Shown piece after piece: positions 11,610 to 23,801 of a stretch of DNA of 64,000 bases; position 1 is the stretch's first letter, and each line of letters begins with the position of its first letter. Both the position numbers and the translations under genes were made by a program. The notes beneath the pieces are model-generated. The model ran no database searches, was not told the origin of the DNA, and saw only the letters and a program-made list of their open reading frames with translations. The stretch lies in NCBI GenBank assembly GCA_011037195.1, contig JAAEAF010002810.1:1-64000 (forward strand), in the 5' to 3' direction. The stretch comes from Triatoma infestans. Its lineage: Eukaryota > Arthropoda > Insecta > Hemiptera > Reduviidae.

Positions 11610-12300
11610 CACAAATTCAGCAAACTATCCAAAATCAATTTATTTAGAAAAATGTTTCAAATAAAAGTGATACATTTATATCTGTGGCAGTTAGCTTTCG
11701 AATTTTAAAGTAAATCCTCTATAAATCATTTTTCGAAAAAAATTCCAAAAAACTTCAAAACCTACTCTGTAAAGACAAACTTCCGGTTAGCCGATTTCCT
11801 TCAAATTTGAAATCCTAGCAACGATTTTAATGTGTATTAATATTATATAAATAATAGAACCATAAATTGAAGTGGTACTTTACGGGAAAACTTAAAGTTA
11901 CCGTTTCCGCAGAATCCCCCCGGAAAATGTTCAGTCAAAAGTGAAAGGTATTTTTATGGGTAGATAGTATACAAAGTTTAACGAAAATTATTGTTGGAAC
12001 CCTTTTTTTAGAAAATTATGTAAACTGAAAAAACTACACAGTAAAGTTATAACTTCCGGTTGATGGATTTTGCCGGAAATCTTCGTGTCTGATACGGTAG
12101 TAGTGTATAAATGGAATACCAAGTTTAAGCTTTCTGTAACTTTTCGTTTTTGAGATATTTTATCAAAACATACACACATACACACAAGGACAATTCGCTT
12201 AAAACATTTTTTTCTTAACATCCATTTCCGGTGGAAAGTCGATTTCAAAAATCTGGCACGATCGAAATAATTCCTTTTAATAGGAGTAAAAGATAGTAAA
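11610..12300 (-). repeat. Dispersed repeat X, diverged copy
   Basis: The reverse complement shares 'aaccggaag'-type motifs, the 'gtccttgtgtgtatgtgtg' stretch and a terminal 'ctcctattaaaagg' region with other copies. It is more diverged than the copies at 4.2 and 28.6 kb. Confidence 0.5.
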
Positions 12301-12606
12301 ATAAAAATAATAATTTATTGAGGAAAACTTAGTAAAAGGGTATACTAAAATATTATTAAAAAATTGCACACTCTGAAACAAAAGTAATATAAACAAATTA
12401 TCAAACATCCTTCAGTCTTAAAAATAATATCAATCAATCATTAAGAGGAAAGTAATAACGATAATTACTTTTCAGTAAACAGGAAATAAAACTATATTAA
12501 TTAAAATGCTTTCCAAATCGTCAGGACTTAATATTATAACGAGATTTTTATGTCTGGTCATTGCCATATTATAAATATCTCGTTAATTAATTATAATTTA
12601 TTGCAT

Positions 12607-13286
12607 TGTATTCAGTGGAATCAATTGTCGTGATTCCTGAGGTATGAAGTTAGAGGTCTTGAAGAGGGATTTAGTAAGCGGAAGTTAGTTTAGAGAGTTA
12701 TTGCTTGAATTACTAACACTGAATTTATAAAAATAGAATATATTTTAACAATAATTTGAATGAGCCTAATGGTAACTACAATGAATATGATTTGATAAAA
12801 GTAAATATATAATTTTAAGAGTTAAATAACAAATAATTTAAAATGATTATAATAAATAAACTAATATGCACAACTGCGAAAATAATTATAAGTAAAACCT
12901 TGTATAGGGACGCGCTCGGAACTCAAGTATAACTGCTGCTGTAAAATGATACTGATATAATGATGTGGCTACTCGTATAATGATGAATGATATAATGATC
13001 CCCTCTTCCAGTGGATCGAAGTTATATTAAGTCTTACTCACCACTGTCAAGTGGTGTAATAAGTTCTCCCACTAAGACCACTCTGTAGCTGCGACACTTG
13101 TGCGACCTTGGATATGTCGCGACCAGTGATTCAGGTCATGGCCAGATTTGGTCGACCGTGGCTTCTGTTCAATGACAGGGCTGTTATCGGTGCTTGTCTT
13201 TGATACTTGAAATGGAGCGGCCGGAATTATTTCTTTCCCTTTTGTTATATTTTTGTGAAGGCTTTGACATTGCTTATGTCATTACA
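12607..13286 (-). mobile_element. LTR-B, second copy in opposite orientation
   Basis: The reverse complement matches 7506-8242 along most of its length. It starts TGTAATGACATAAGC and ends CCACTGAATACA (680 bp). No primer site or polypurine tract adjoins it. It is a solo LTR, or the far end of a rearranged provirus whose other LTR is at 7.5 kb. Confidence 0.75.
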
Positions 13287-13564
13287 ATACTTTTTCGAAA
13301 ATATTAATCTTTAATATAGGTGATTGATGTTATAGCAAAAAGTTTTCCCCTGGAAGAGCACTGTGTTTATTTAATGTAGAGGTTGACCTACCTATGTACC
13401 ACAGCCCATAAAGGAACATAATGGGTATGCAGAGGGAGAGAATTAGGTTTAAGACGGCTGATAAACCTGTCAATCGTGCTGAACACTATATAATGAAGAC
13501 GTAACCAAATTGCCAGGAACCATAGATATGTTCCGTGATAGCCTGCTTTTTTTTTTTTTGTGGT

Positions 13565-13602
13565 CATCGACCGGTTTCCGGCGCTCGCCCAACATCAGGA
13601 TG
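13565..13602 (-). ncRNA. Hammerhead ribozyme remnant
   Basis: The reverse complement reads CATC-CTGATGT-stem II-GGAAACCGGTC-GATG. The box should be CTGANGA; the last A is changed, so it is probably inactive. Confidence 0.55.
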
Positions 13603-13652
13603 CTTTTTGTCAAACAGTATGATAACATAGATTTGCTCTGTTAGACAAAAAG

Positions 13653-13690
13653 CATCCTGATGATGGGCGAACGCCCAAAACTGTTCGATG
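13653..13690 (+). ncRNA. Hammerhead ribozyme remnant
   Basis: It has CATC-CTGATGA-stem II (GGGCGAACGCCC), but then AAAAC and TTC where GAAAC and GTC are required. Flanking stem I halves CATC/GATG are kept. Probably inactive. Confidence 0.55.
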
Positions 13691-13789
13691 ACCACAAAAA
13701 AGAAGCAGGCTATCACGCAAAAATATCTCTGATGCTTTCCAGCTCTGTGGAACCAACCACAACAACTGCCCCAGGACTTTGCAGATATA

Positions 13790-14020
13790 AGAGAAATTAG
13801 AGAGCAAGAGATTTAGAGTAAGTGAATAGAAGGGTAGTAGTTGGTCGTTGACTCGTGGTTAACTGTACTAAAACTGTTGTAAGACTCCCTTGTTGGGCTA
13901 GCGCAGCTGTATATCAGAGTCTCCCACTCCAGTCTGGTCTAAGTAGCGTGTGTGATTCTCGATTTTGTCTCTCTCTCTGTCTGTTTTGGATTCTTCTCTT
14001 TGGATCATAGAGATGGATCC
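13790..14020 (+). mobile_element. LTR-C, partial copy
   Basis: It matches the reverse complement of 27150-27370 over about 190 bp, including 'aaactgttgtaagactccc', 'gcgcagctg', a TATA-like 'gtatat' and 'gattctcgattttgtctc'. The layout resembles LTR-A. Its downstream end meets the 3' tail of the minus-strand LINE at about 14025. Confidence 0.6.
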
Positions 14021-14071
14021 AAAGCAGAGAGAGAGAAAGAAAGAAGAAAGAAAGAAACATAAATTTATTAT

Positions 14072-14098
14072 GCTCTGGGACTTATGTCCCTTAAGAGC
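14072..14098 (-). other. 3' stem-loop of the LINE
   Basis: On the minus strand GCTCT and GGGAC pair with GTCCC and AGAGC around an ATAA loop, just upstream of the TTTC-rich tail. A hairpin near the 3' end is common in CR1/L2-type elements and is thought to be recognised by the RT; that role is inferred here. Confidence 0.6.
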
Positions 14099-14321
14099 AA
14101 CAAATAAAATTTACAATGTTAAAAATATTTTCTCTGATCTGAGAGATAAACTGAAATAAACTCTTAATAACTATTTACATTTATAATTTTGTATAAAATA
14201 TGTACATATATAAAAATTACTAATAATAATAAATTAATAAAACAATAATAATAATAGTAATAATTATTAATATAATAATATAAAACAAAAAAAGAAAAAA
14301 AAATAACTTCTATATACAAAC

Positions 14322-17122
14322 TTAAAAATCTCCTTTGTACAGTTCAAACAAATGATTGTAATAGAAAAACTTAAAACTAGGCAGTGATTTCTTGTTGGTC
14401 AAGTCAGTAGGTAAGTCGTTCCAAAGTCTACTGGCAGCAACAGTAAAAGAGTTTTGATACGTTAGAGTCCTATGTGGTTGTATGTAAAGTCTGGAATCGA
14501 CAGTCCTTGTGGTTCGTAAGTCTAGTGCAGCTTTTTGTTTAAACATGTCATATAAGTATTTTGGAGTCTGTGTCCTAAACAATTGGTATATGAAGTTACC
14601 CATAAAGTATTTTCTACGGTAGTCAACAGTAAGCCAGTTTAAAGTAAAGTAATGTGGTGTAATATGTTCGTCTTTCCTAATATTTAATATAAAACGGATA
14701 CAGGAGTTAAGTGATCTCTGGAGTTTGGTGTTAAGTTCCGAAGTAAGATCAGCATATACCAGGCAACAGTAATCAAAATGAGGAAATATGAGAGTACTAA
14801 CTAGCTGTTTACGGAGAGGTATAGGCAACATATTTTTATGGAGTTTTAGCTGGTATAGAGATTTATAAATACTATTGCAAATATTACTAACATGGCTATT
14901 CCAAGATAACGTATTAGAAATCGTCACACCTAAACATTTCGCAGTCGTAACATAAGGTATATTTATGTTATTAACAGTAATTTTGGAAATTAAGTCTAAA
15001 TTAATTGTATTTATATATTTTCTACTGCCAATTATCATTGCTTTTGATTTTGTTATATTAAATGCAATAAAATTTGACTGTGTCCAGCTAAGGATGGAAT
15101 TCACATCAAGCTTAACTTTCTCAATGCCAGCTTCTAATTCTGATGGTAAACAATGTAAATATATTTGCAGATCATCAGCATAGAGCACATGTTTGCAATG
15201 CTTTATTACTCTTGGCAGATCATTTAAATACAAGCAAAATAAAAGAGGTCCCAAAACAGAACCCTGCGGGACACCAGAATTAACTGACTCCCAAGGAGAT
15301 CTTTCTTCATTACTATCAGTCACTAACTGCTTTCGGCCACAAAGATATGAACTAAACCATGAAAGAACAGAATCCGAAAAATTTAATAATTTTAATTTAT
15401 GAAGAAGTAACAAATGGTTAACTGATTCGAAAGCCTTAGAAAAGTCAAAAAGTACCAGAACAGTAACCATACTTTTGTCAATAGCAGAACGAATGTCATC
15501 TGTTATTCTGAGCAAAACACCCTGTGTGCTGTGTCCTTTCTGATATCCAGACTGGTATAGATCTAATAAATTATTATCACTTTAATATTCTTTTATTTGA
15601 CAACAAACAATCCTTTCCAAAGGCTTGGAAATTGCTGGAAGTAAGGATATTGGACGTAATTCATGTAAGGAGGAAGGAACTTTAGTTTTGGGAAGAGGAC
15701 GAATAAGTGATTGTTTCCATATTGATGGATATACTGAATATGTTAAGGAGAAGTTATAAATTTCTAATAACGGAGATATGATAGCAGGCATTGATTTTTT
15801 TACAAAGTCTATAGGAATTTCATCTATACCTTTGCCTTTAGTTTTACTATGGAAGAGATTAGCTAGAAGTACGTCAAGAGTTATGTATTTAAAGTAGAAC
15901 TGCTCAAAACTCAAGTTATAGGTGCACAAGCTAAATTTGAGGTATTAAAGTCAGTAGGATTATTGACAAAGCTGGCGAAGTATTTATTAATTTCATCACA
16001 ACTGAAAGGTATGTTTGTCTGTCTTGAACGAGATTTAATTAGTCCAAGTTTTCTTAATTCATTCCAAGTTAGGTTGGGATCATTTATGCTGGAAAATGTG
16101 TTTGAGTAATAAGTACGTTTAGCTTTTTTAATTACATTTTGCACTTGATTTCTTTTTATTTTGTATTTCATATAGAGAATTTCGTTATGCGTTCTTATAA
16201 AAGCTCTACGTAATTTATCACGGTCACGCATTAAACATCTAATGTCATCTGTCAACCAAGGTACTGGTGATTGCTTAATATTAGCAGAACGTATTCATTG
16301 CTTCTAAAATAAATTTATTGAAAAGTTGCACTTTTCAATCTATATCTAACATTTGATAAACTGCAGTCCAGTCACAGTCCTGAAGATCTGTCAAATATTC
16401 CTCAATAACGAAATGTTTAAAATCTCTGAGAACAATCTTTCTGCTGGGTAGACGGGGTCCCTTAAAGGAGTATTTAATTTTAATTAAATCATGGCTAGAG
16501 AGGAAAGAAACTGGGAATTGAGAATTTTCTATGACTTTATCCAGATCATCAACAATAAAAATATCTACACCAGGTGTGCGAGGAAGACGTATGATGTGTG
16601 GGATAAAAAGGAACAAGGAAGAAGTTACATTCATATATAAAATTACTGACGTAGCTACTACCAAATGTAACACTATTCACATTAGAATTCCAATCACCCA
16701 CAATTATTAAATGTTTATAATTCTGATTATATTGCAGAAAAACATTTTCAAAATCAGAAATAAATCCTACTTTAGGAGGGCGATGTAAAACAGAAAATAA
16801 CAATTTAGAAGCCGCATGACCAGTGATTTCTACAATGAGAAACTCAGGACGAGAAAAGTACTGTTCAGATGAAGTAGCAAGTACTTTAGTATGTAGTGAG
16901 TGATGAACAAACAAACCCCCACCCCCACCAACCTTTCCCAAACGGTCCCATCTGATAAGTCTGTAATTGTTTATATTTACCACAGAGTGATTAATATGAG
17001 GTTTTAACCAGGGTTCTGACATAGCTATAATATGATAAAATTTTTTTGAAAAAAGCAACGAAACTCAATATGTGCAACCAGTGATTGACAATTAACATGA
17101 CCCACCAATAAATTATCAGTCA
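14322..17122 (-). pseudogene. LINE ORF2: endonuclease and reverse transcriptase (CR1/L2-like)
   Basis: The frame starts at MTDNLLVGHVNCQSL near 17122. It gives an apurinic-type endonuclease (MSEPWLKPH, IVGDWNSN) and then RT motifs: LRPISLLPAISKPLERI, SGVPQGSVLGPLLF, and VLYADDLQIY as the catalytic box. The C-terminal part has LTVDYRRKYF and FTVAASRLWNDLP, wording typical of the CR1/L2/Daphne group. The largest intact piece (14322-15515, 397 residues) holds the RT palm onward. Frameshifts occur near 17058, 16600, 16290, 15920 and 15550, so no complete protein can be made. It nicks target DNA and primes reverse transcription in the family; here it is dead. Confidence 0.9.
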
Positions 17123-17239
17123 TTGCAATCGTAGTAATAAACAGTCAAATGTAAATGTAAATAATAATAATAAAATATAAAAAGACCATAAGACATAGCA
17201 TTAATAACATTAGATGAATTTACTATAACGCAACGTACA

Positions 17240-17477
17240 AATTATGTAAATTTTACTTAGAATTTACTTTTTAAAAAATGATTTTATTTCACATAGGAAC
17301 GTTACACATACATACAGAGATTAGATGAGAATTAAGCGAGAATCTAATTGAGAATGACAAATAACAATGATAAAGTCCTCTATATATATGATTATAGAGC
17401 GTGTGAACATTGCGTGGGCTTCTTATCACGGCGGCAGAGTTGCATAGACAAAAAGATAAAACAGGTGTCCTATAACT
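17240..17477 (-). mobile_element. Errantivirus LTR at the 3' side
   Basis: On the minus strand it runs AGTTATAGGACACC...ACATAATT, 238 bp. A TATA box is near 17385 and AATAAA near 17285. It is followed by TGTA (17236-17239), matching the TGTA before the LTR at 25320-25557, a 4-bp target duplication of the YRYR type used by errantiviruses. It is not preceded by the polypurine tract but by a copied piece of LINE. Confidence 0.85.
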
Positions 17478-17824
17478 TACACAATATAAGTTGCTATAAA
17501 AGACATTAATTATAAAATAATTTAACTTCCCATTTAAAAAATACCTACAATGCATGAAACTACCAAATATGGTATAAATTAAACTATTATAAATTTTAAT
17601 AAAGAAGAAAGAGAAACTGCCAAATAATGAATAGATTAAGTTAGTATAAATTTAATAAAGTAAAGAAAATAACTGCCAAATGATGAACAAATTAAATTAT
17701 TTTAAATTTTAATAAAGTATTTAACGGTAATTAAATTTCATTGGGAAGGTATATCGTCTGAATGATAAACAGAAATCACTGGAGCGCCATCAGTTTTCCT
17801 AATGAGCACTCTACCATTTTTCTC

Positions 17825-18309
17825 CTACACATATTTTATAATATTCAACTTCTTGGCAGCACGAGCCGCACCATATAGTTTCTTGAAATAAGGCGTGAGG
17901 GATTCATTCATGTAGATGATGTGGTTCTCCTGTGCATCCCAGCCAATATGTCTGGTAGAAAAGTCCCTTTTGACTTTTCTCCTGGCAACGAGGTTATCAC
18001 GAGTACTCCGTCTCAAAAAGTTAGCTATTATAGGCGGTGGACGTGGGGGATCAATAGTACTTGGAGTTGATTTCGCTCGATATACAAAATCTACTTCTCC
18101 CACGTCAACATCTAGAGCTATTCCTATTTTATTTAACAAATCACTAGTATTTTCTCCTTAAACGAGCGGTATATTATGAATCTCCACAGTTTTGTCTCGT
18201 GAGGCCTGTTTCAATACTTCCATTGTCATCTGTAATTGTGATACCTTACTTTCAGGCAATCTCTTTTCAGAACTGAGCTCTTCTATTCGGGCAATGAGAG
18301 AATCTACCT
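17825..18309 (-). pseudogene. Partial second copy of LINE ORF1
   Basis: It encodes the C-terminal third of the LINE ORF1 described at 25905-26800. One mismatch creates an in-frame stop near 18160. It lacks the N-terminal zinc-finger part because the duplicated block starts mid-gene. Confidence 0.85.
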
Positions 18310-18316
18310 AAGAGAA

Positions 18317-18337
18317 TCCTATAACTCCTCCCTTCCT
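18317..18337 (-). other. Polypurine tract and 10-bp LTR stub
   Basis: On the minus strand AGGAAGGGAGG (18327-18337) is immediately followed by AGTTATAGGA (18317-18326), the exact start of the 238-bp LTR. The LTR then stops, and a 7-bp filler leads into LINE ORF1 sequence. The stub shows where the original 3' LTR began. Confidence 0.85.
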
Positions 18338-19925
18338 AGAATGGAACTCTGGGCGTCGTGGGAACTCCTGTTGGGGTTTCCTGCAATTCAAAATTTTCTA
18401 TTTTCTGTTTTTTACAATTTAAGTATTTTTTGATTACGAATATACAGATAGCAATAATGACAATTATTATGATAAAAGAATTTACAATACTATGATTATT
18501 ATTACTATAATCTAAAGCTTCTAATTTAGGTATTTCTCTAGTAACAATATTTTGCTTATTTATTTGTTTTAAATCAATAGTCTTATAGCTAAATTGATTA
18601 TTCTCTAAAGTGAAGTTAATATTCTCAAAAATTATTTCTTTAGAGGCTACGTTATAACTTTCTAAATGATAATTATTAATAATACAGTTTTTATCTGTTT
18701 TAAATTTATATATTCCAATAATTTGTTTATATTTATTATAGTTCTTACATTGAATATTGAGGCTCTTCATTTCTTTTGCTACAATTATTACAATGTTAGA
18801 ATTCTCTATTTTTATTATGACAAATCCGTCATTTATCTTATGATATTTACATTCTTTATTATTATTATTTATATATTATATTATTTAAACATTTATCTAC
18901 TTCAATGAAGTTTGTTTTACAAAAATACTTTTCTTCAACTTTAATACATTTGTTAGTCATTAATAGACTATTATCCTTTTTTATTATTAATTCCTTACTT
19001 TCATCTAGCATAAGCATTTCCTTATTATTAATAATAGGAATTGGTGTTATTTGTAACAATTTATTCGTTTTATAATTTGTTTCATAAACTGGGATTTCAA
19101 GTAAGTATCTTATTTCTCCGTTTTTTAGTTTACAGTGGCTAGTGATTTGTTGTGTAATATCCCAAAAGTTAACGTTAGTAATTTCATTAGTTAATTTTTG
19201 TAATTCTTTTGTGGTGATAATAGAACTGTGTATTTGGTTTAAATTACAAAAGGTTAGGCTGGTTTCTAGCTTCACTTATTATTTCGATTAGGTTAATAGT
19301 CAGTAGTACAAGTTGGTTTATTATGTCTTTGATAATTAAGGTGTTTTGCCAGGATATATTTTCGTTAATTAATGATTCTATTTGCATAATTCTGGATTTT
19401 AATACTAATTCGTTATGTTTCACGTTTTCAATTTGGCTATTGAATTTAGTAATCATTTCTTTATTTAATCTTATAGTTTCTAAGTTTTGTTTTTGGAGGA
19501 TGTCTTGATTTTTGTTAATCTTATCGAATAGTTTATCGTATTTTTCACCGTCTTCCGAATCTAAATTGCCAGATATAGCTTTGATAATAGTTCCTAATCC
19601 GTTAATTAATCCTCGTTTTGTTCCTTTTTCTATTAAGTAAGTTTCCAATTTTGTCTTTCGAAGTTAAAGTCTAAAATGTTAATAAATGTTTTTAGTTCCC
19701 TTTTGTATGAATTTTCGGTTGAATTAATGGTGTTTAGTTTGTCATATATGTCTCTTTTATATTCTTCTAATTTTATAAATTCTGTTTTTATGTTAGTTAA
19801 GTTATAATTGTAGTAAGAATAATGTGATGTTAGGTAGATGTATGTATTGCCTAATTCTAAGATGTTAAGTCCTGTATTGTCAACTAATTTTTCTAGCTCC
19901 TCGCTTCTTATTATGTGGGGGCATC
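18336..19925 (-). pseudogene. Errantivirus env glycoprotein, frameshifted
   Basis: The third gene of the provirus, downstream of integrase. Pieces in different frames are a surface-part remnant (about 19925-19690), a piece starting near 19640 with a KGTKR basic cleavage site followed by GLINGLG, a middle piece (19275-18865) and a C-terminal piece (18770-18336). The last holds a hydrophobic membrane span near 18480-18420 and a basic, short cytoplasmic tail. The cleavage site plus GLINGLG is the hallmark of insect errantivirus envelopes, which mediate membrane fusion in the family. At least three frameshifts break it. In this family env is made from a spliced RNA; no splice sites were identified. 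Confidence 0.85.
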
Positions 19926-19969
19926 TGTAACATATAGACGTTTCCTTTTTATTTTGTCAATTTTATGTT

Positions 19970-21332
19970 TCTTGTTTGGGTTTTCTTTGATTAGGCCTAA
20001 TTTGGGGTTTTTCTAATTGGTATGCTTTATATAGGGGCTTTTTAATTTTTTGGATGCGTCTTTTTCCTTCTTTAATTAATACTTTAGTGGGTATTTGGTC
20101 TGGTGGTGGTTTACATTTGTCTTGTTTTAGGAATCTTTTGTTTTTCTCTATCGCTATATTTTTGTTAGTTTCGTCATGTACTATTTTGAGTTTGTTTTTA
20201 TGGTTGTTAAATAGTCATCCATAGTGAATCCTGTGTTAAAAATGTTTTTGTCTCTGTCTGCGCCATATAAAATTTCTACTGGCGTAAATTTTGTGGTCGT
20301 GTTTATTGAATTGTTATATGCTAGGATAGCGAAATGTAATTTGTTTGTTAGTTTTGTTTTTTCAAATTCTTTATTTTGGTTTATTATACGTAAATGTTCA
20401 ATTAATGTAGAATGAAAGCGTTCTATTATTCCGTTGCTGTTTGGGTTGTCAACACATGTCATATGGGGTTTTATTTTGTAAAGTTTTAAAAGTTCTCTTA
20501 AAAGATTGTTATTAAATTCTGTTCCGCTGTCATGTATTATTTTATTGGGGATTTGGTACTGGCTAAAGTACTGTAGTAAGTTTTCTGTGATTTCTATAGC
20601 GCTCAGTGTTTTTAGGGGGTAAATTTGTGCGAATTTAGAAAATGCATCTACTATGGTTAAGTATTTTTCATTTTCTAGGGTTAATGTGTCTATGTGTAGA
20701 GTATCGAAAGGGTATTTTGGGGTTTCCGTAAGATTGTCGTTGATTTTGTAGGGATTTCTCTCGTATTTGTTAATTTGGCAGATTTCGCAATTGTTAATGT
20801 ATTTTTGTATATCATGATGTAGTTTGGGCCAATAGTATTTCCGTTTTAGTTTTAGGTAAGTTTCCATGATACCTCTGTGATTGGTTTTTCCTAAGTGATA
20901 GTTGCTGCCAGTATCGAGTTGTTCGTTTGGGTCTTCAATATCGGTTAGAATGTTTTCGCATTGGATGAGTTTGTAAGAGTCCTTAGTAAATTGCTTTTGT
21001 AATATTTCGTTTATGGTTAATATTAAGTCTTTGTCTATTAGGCAGTAATAATTTATTTTTGGGACGAGGTAGTCTTTTATGAAGTTAAAAATTTCTGTTT
21101 TAATATTTCTCGCGTCTAATTTAATCGTTAGTCTTTGTTTCGTTTGCCCGAATAATTTTTTGTATTGTACTTGTGTTTCGCTTTCGTGTTTCTCTATAAT
21201 TATTTGATTTTTCCCTATGTTGATACAAGTGTCTTTATATGTAATCCCGTTTAATTCGTTTTCGTCTGCGGAGTGACAAGTCTCTAGGTCGTCATTGTCT
21301 ATGTTATTAATTAGGTTTTCGTTATCGTTCAC
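19970..21332 (-). pseudogene. Errantivirus integrase
   Basis: A 383-residue frame (21332-20181) carries the zinc-binding HHCC region (NHRGIMETYLKLK, CEICQINKYE) and the catalytic triad contexts: HIDTLTLENEKYLTIVDAFS, IIHDSGTEFNN and NSNGIIERFHSTL. All three acidic residues are present. A frame change near 20200 separates the C-terminal tail, which runs to about 19970 just before env. The first codon listed is GTG inside a continuous polyprotein, so it is not a true start. Confidence 0.9.
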
Positions 21333-21789
21333 ATTGATTTCTTCTTCGGGTGGTTCGTGGAATACGATTTTGATATGTGTTTCTGTAAATATTTCAGTAA
21401 TTAGGTTTGTTATCGTGTTATGGTCGATTGTATTGTCACAGTTTTTTGGTATATGTAATTCGAAAATATCGTTTTGTATGCAGTAAGTTTTGACTTTGTT
21501 TAAGCAAGTTTTTAACGTTGGGATTTTTGTTTCATCAGAGTCTTCGGGTTTTGTTATTAAATGGAATAATATGTATTTCTTATATATAGGCTGTGCGAAA
21601 ATTTGTCCCGTCTTTCTAGTTTTACTGTTTAGAAAGTCCGTGTTTTCAAATTTTGTATTTATCCGTTCCGTGAGTGTTTTATGGTGCTGATTGTTTATTG
21701 ATGTAAAGTTTATAATGTTTTGGGGTTTTTCTAATATGTCCTCAAATGATTGTTCAATTTGGAAGTTAGGTCGAATGCGTGATAGAGCA

Positions 21790-23402
21790 TCGGCGTTACT
21801 GTTCAGTGTTCCTTTTTTGTATCTATGTCGAAATTGAATTCATCTAATTTTATTTTCCAGCGCATTAATTTGCTGTTAGGGTCTTTTAATGACATTAGCC
21901 AGACTAAAGGGCGGTGGTCAGTACGGATTTTGAATTTCGTTCCGAATAGATATGGTTCTGAATAGGTATGGTATTGTCGACCATACAATACTTAAAAGTT
22001 CTTTTTCTGTTGTTGAGTAGTTTGTTTCGTGAGTATTTAGGGTTCTGCTAGCATAGGCTATTGGTAAGTCTTTGCCGTCTATATTTTGACTAAGGATAGC
22101 GCCTAGGGCGTAATTACTGGCGTCCGTAGTTAACGTAAATTGTTTTGAAAAGTCTGGGTACTGTAATATTGGGGCATTAATTAAAAGGGTTTTACTTTTT
22201 TCAAAGGCGTCTCTATAGTCTTTGTCTGTCAGATCTATTTTATTTCCTTTTTTCAGGCATTTTGTTAGAGATTTTGTTAATTTTGCGAAATTCGGTATGA
22301 ATTTTCTGTAATATCCCAGGAGTCCGAGATATGTTTTTTTTTTTTTTGGTGTCTTGGGGATAGGGAAGTCTTGTACTGCTTTTACCTTATCAGGATTGGG
22401 TTTAACACCTTCTACCGATACGATATGGCCTAAATAAGCTACTTCTTTGTTTAGGAATTCGGATTTATCTAGTTGAATTTTTAGATTATTTTTTCTTAAC
22501 TCAGTGAATATTGTCCTTATGTTCTGTATATGTTCTTGTAGTGATGTCCCTAATATAATGATGTCGTCTAGGTAGACTAAACATATTTTATTTATGTGTT
22601 CTTTTAACACGAAATTCATCAGGCATTGAAATGTGGCGGGGGCGTTCTTTAAACCGAACGGCATGCGCTTAAATTCAAAATGTCCTTCGTCAGTGTCAAA
22701 GGCTGTTTTTTGGATCGAATTGTCATGCATTTCAATTTGGTGGAAACCGCTGGATAAGTCTATAGTAGTATAGTATGTGTTTCTTCCTAATTTGTCTAGT
22801 ACGTCAGTTATATTAGGTATTGGGAATTTGTCATCGATTGTTTTTGAATTTAACTTGCGGTAATCAATTACCATTCTAAATTTTTGTTTACCGGAGGCGT
22901 CTTGTTTTTTTGGTACAATCCACGCTGGGGATGACCATGGTGAATATGATGGTTGTATAATTTTGTTATCTAGGAGTTGTGTAACTTGGTTTTGAATCTC
23001 TTTTTTATAGCATTCGGGGTACCTGTAAGGTTTTGTGTAAATAGGTATTTCGTCCGTGGTTTTTATTTCATGTTTGATGGCGTGTGTATGTGTGAGTTCT
23101 TGATTTTCTTTGGGAATGATGTCATTAAATTCTTCAATAATTTTAAAAAGTTCTTTCTTCTCTTCTTCGTTTAAATGGTTTGCGCCAATTTTAATTTCGA
23201 TGCGTTCAGTTGCATTAACGTTTTGTGTTGGGTTCTGAAAGTATTTAAGTTCGTATTGTTTGTCTAATATTTTTACAGTGTTATTTCCGAAATTAATGTT
23301 TACTTTTAATTCAATTATCGCGGGTAGTCCTAGTAGTAAGTTAAATTGTTTGTGGAAGTCGTGTAGATAGAATTTGAGATTTTTGTTTTGAATTTTGATC
23401 AT
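21790..23402 (-). pseudogene. Errantivirus reverse transcriptase and RNase H
   Basis: A 494-residue frame (23402-21918) contains the RT sequence TIDLSSGFHQIEMHD, FGLKNAPATFQ and LVYLDDIIIL (the YLDD-type catalytic box). The tether and RNase H follow with FTLTTDASNYALGAILSQ and [12 protein letters not shown]. The frame then shifts near 21970 (TDHRPLVWL) and again near 21810, just before the conserved NADALSR end. RNase H removes the RNA strand during replication. Only two frameshifts damage a domain set that otherwise looks well preserved. Confidence 0.92.
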
Positions 23403-23614
23403 AACATATCCGTTTCCGGTGTGTTTGCCTGTAGCTGTGGTGAATGTGAATTGTTCATTAAAAATTTTAAATTTTGATTTGTTTCTTTGTACGTAATTTT
23501 TCTAATTAAGTTTATAGAAGATCCGGTGTCAATTAGGATGTAGTAGTCATTGTTCTTTAAAAATGGAAGTTTCGAATCGCAGTAATTATTTAGGATTTCT
23601 TCCTCGTATTGCAA
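23399..23614 (-). pseudogene. Errantivirus aspartic protease
   Basis: The frame includes ILIDTGSSINLI, the active-site DTGS of retroviral-type proteases. The true polyprotein frame begins upstream without an ATG. A frameshift in an A/T run near 23460 separates it from RT. Family members are expressed as Gag-Pol by ribosomal frameshifting. Confidence 0.85.
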
Positions 23615-23801
23615 GGAACTATCTCTAAAAAAGAATTGTTTTCTTCTGTTTCAATTTCGGGGTTTTGTGCTATTTGTAAGGGTCATCAAGATTGAAATGA
23701 TCGAATTCTTGTAAGGGGTTATCGTCAATAATGTCTTCGTTATTAAATATTTCTTCCGTAATGTAATTCCTCGGTAGATTGTGTGGGTATTGCGCATTTT
23801 G

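Larger units (their letters stand above)
13527..13775. repeat. Foldback unit A1 with paired hammerhead-like motifs
   Basis: Two arms of about 75-90 bp are inverted copies around a 50-bp centre. Each arm carries a 'tagcctgctt'-type outer block, a hammerhead-like motif and 'ttttgtcaaacag'. The right arm continues with 'ctttccagctctgtggaacc'. Related units lie at 47428, 52825 and 60370, with a fragment at 62905. Confidence 0.75.
17240..18309 (-). repeat. Duplicated block, left copy (LINE ORF1-spacer-LTR)
   Basis: These 1,070 bp match 25320-26389 at a constant offset of 8,080 with no indel and roughly ten mismatches by eye. The block contains the 238-bp LTR, the TGTA duplication, the LINE spacer and the end of LINE ORF1. 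Identity breaks at 18309, where a 7-bp filler joins a 10-bp LTR stub (18317-18326). The identical 88-residue frames at 17289-17555 and 25369-25635 are by-products of this duplication. Confidence 0.9.

Noticed and set aside
17289..17555. Identical 88-residue frames here and at 25369-25635, as if a conserved small gene
   Set aside because: Both lie inside the duplicated LTR-LINE block and overlap the LTR promoter region; identity comes from the recent duplication.
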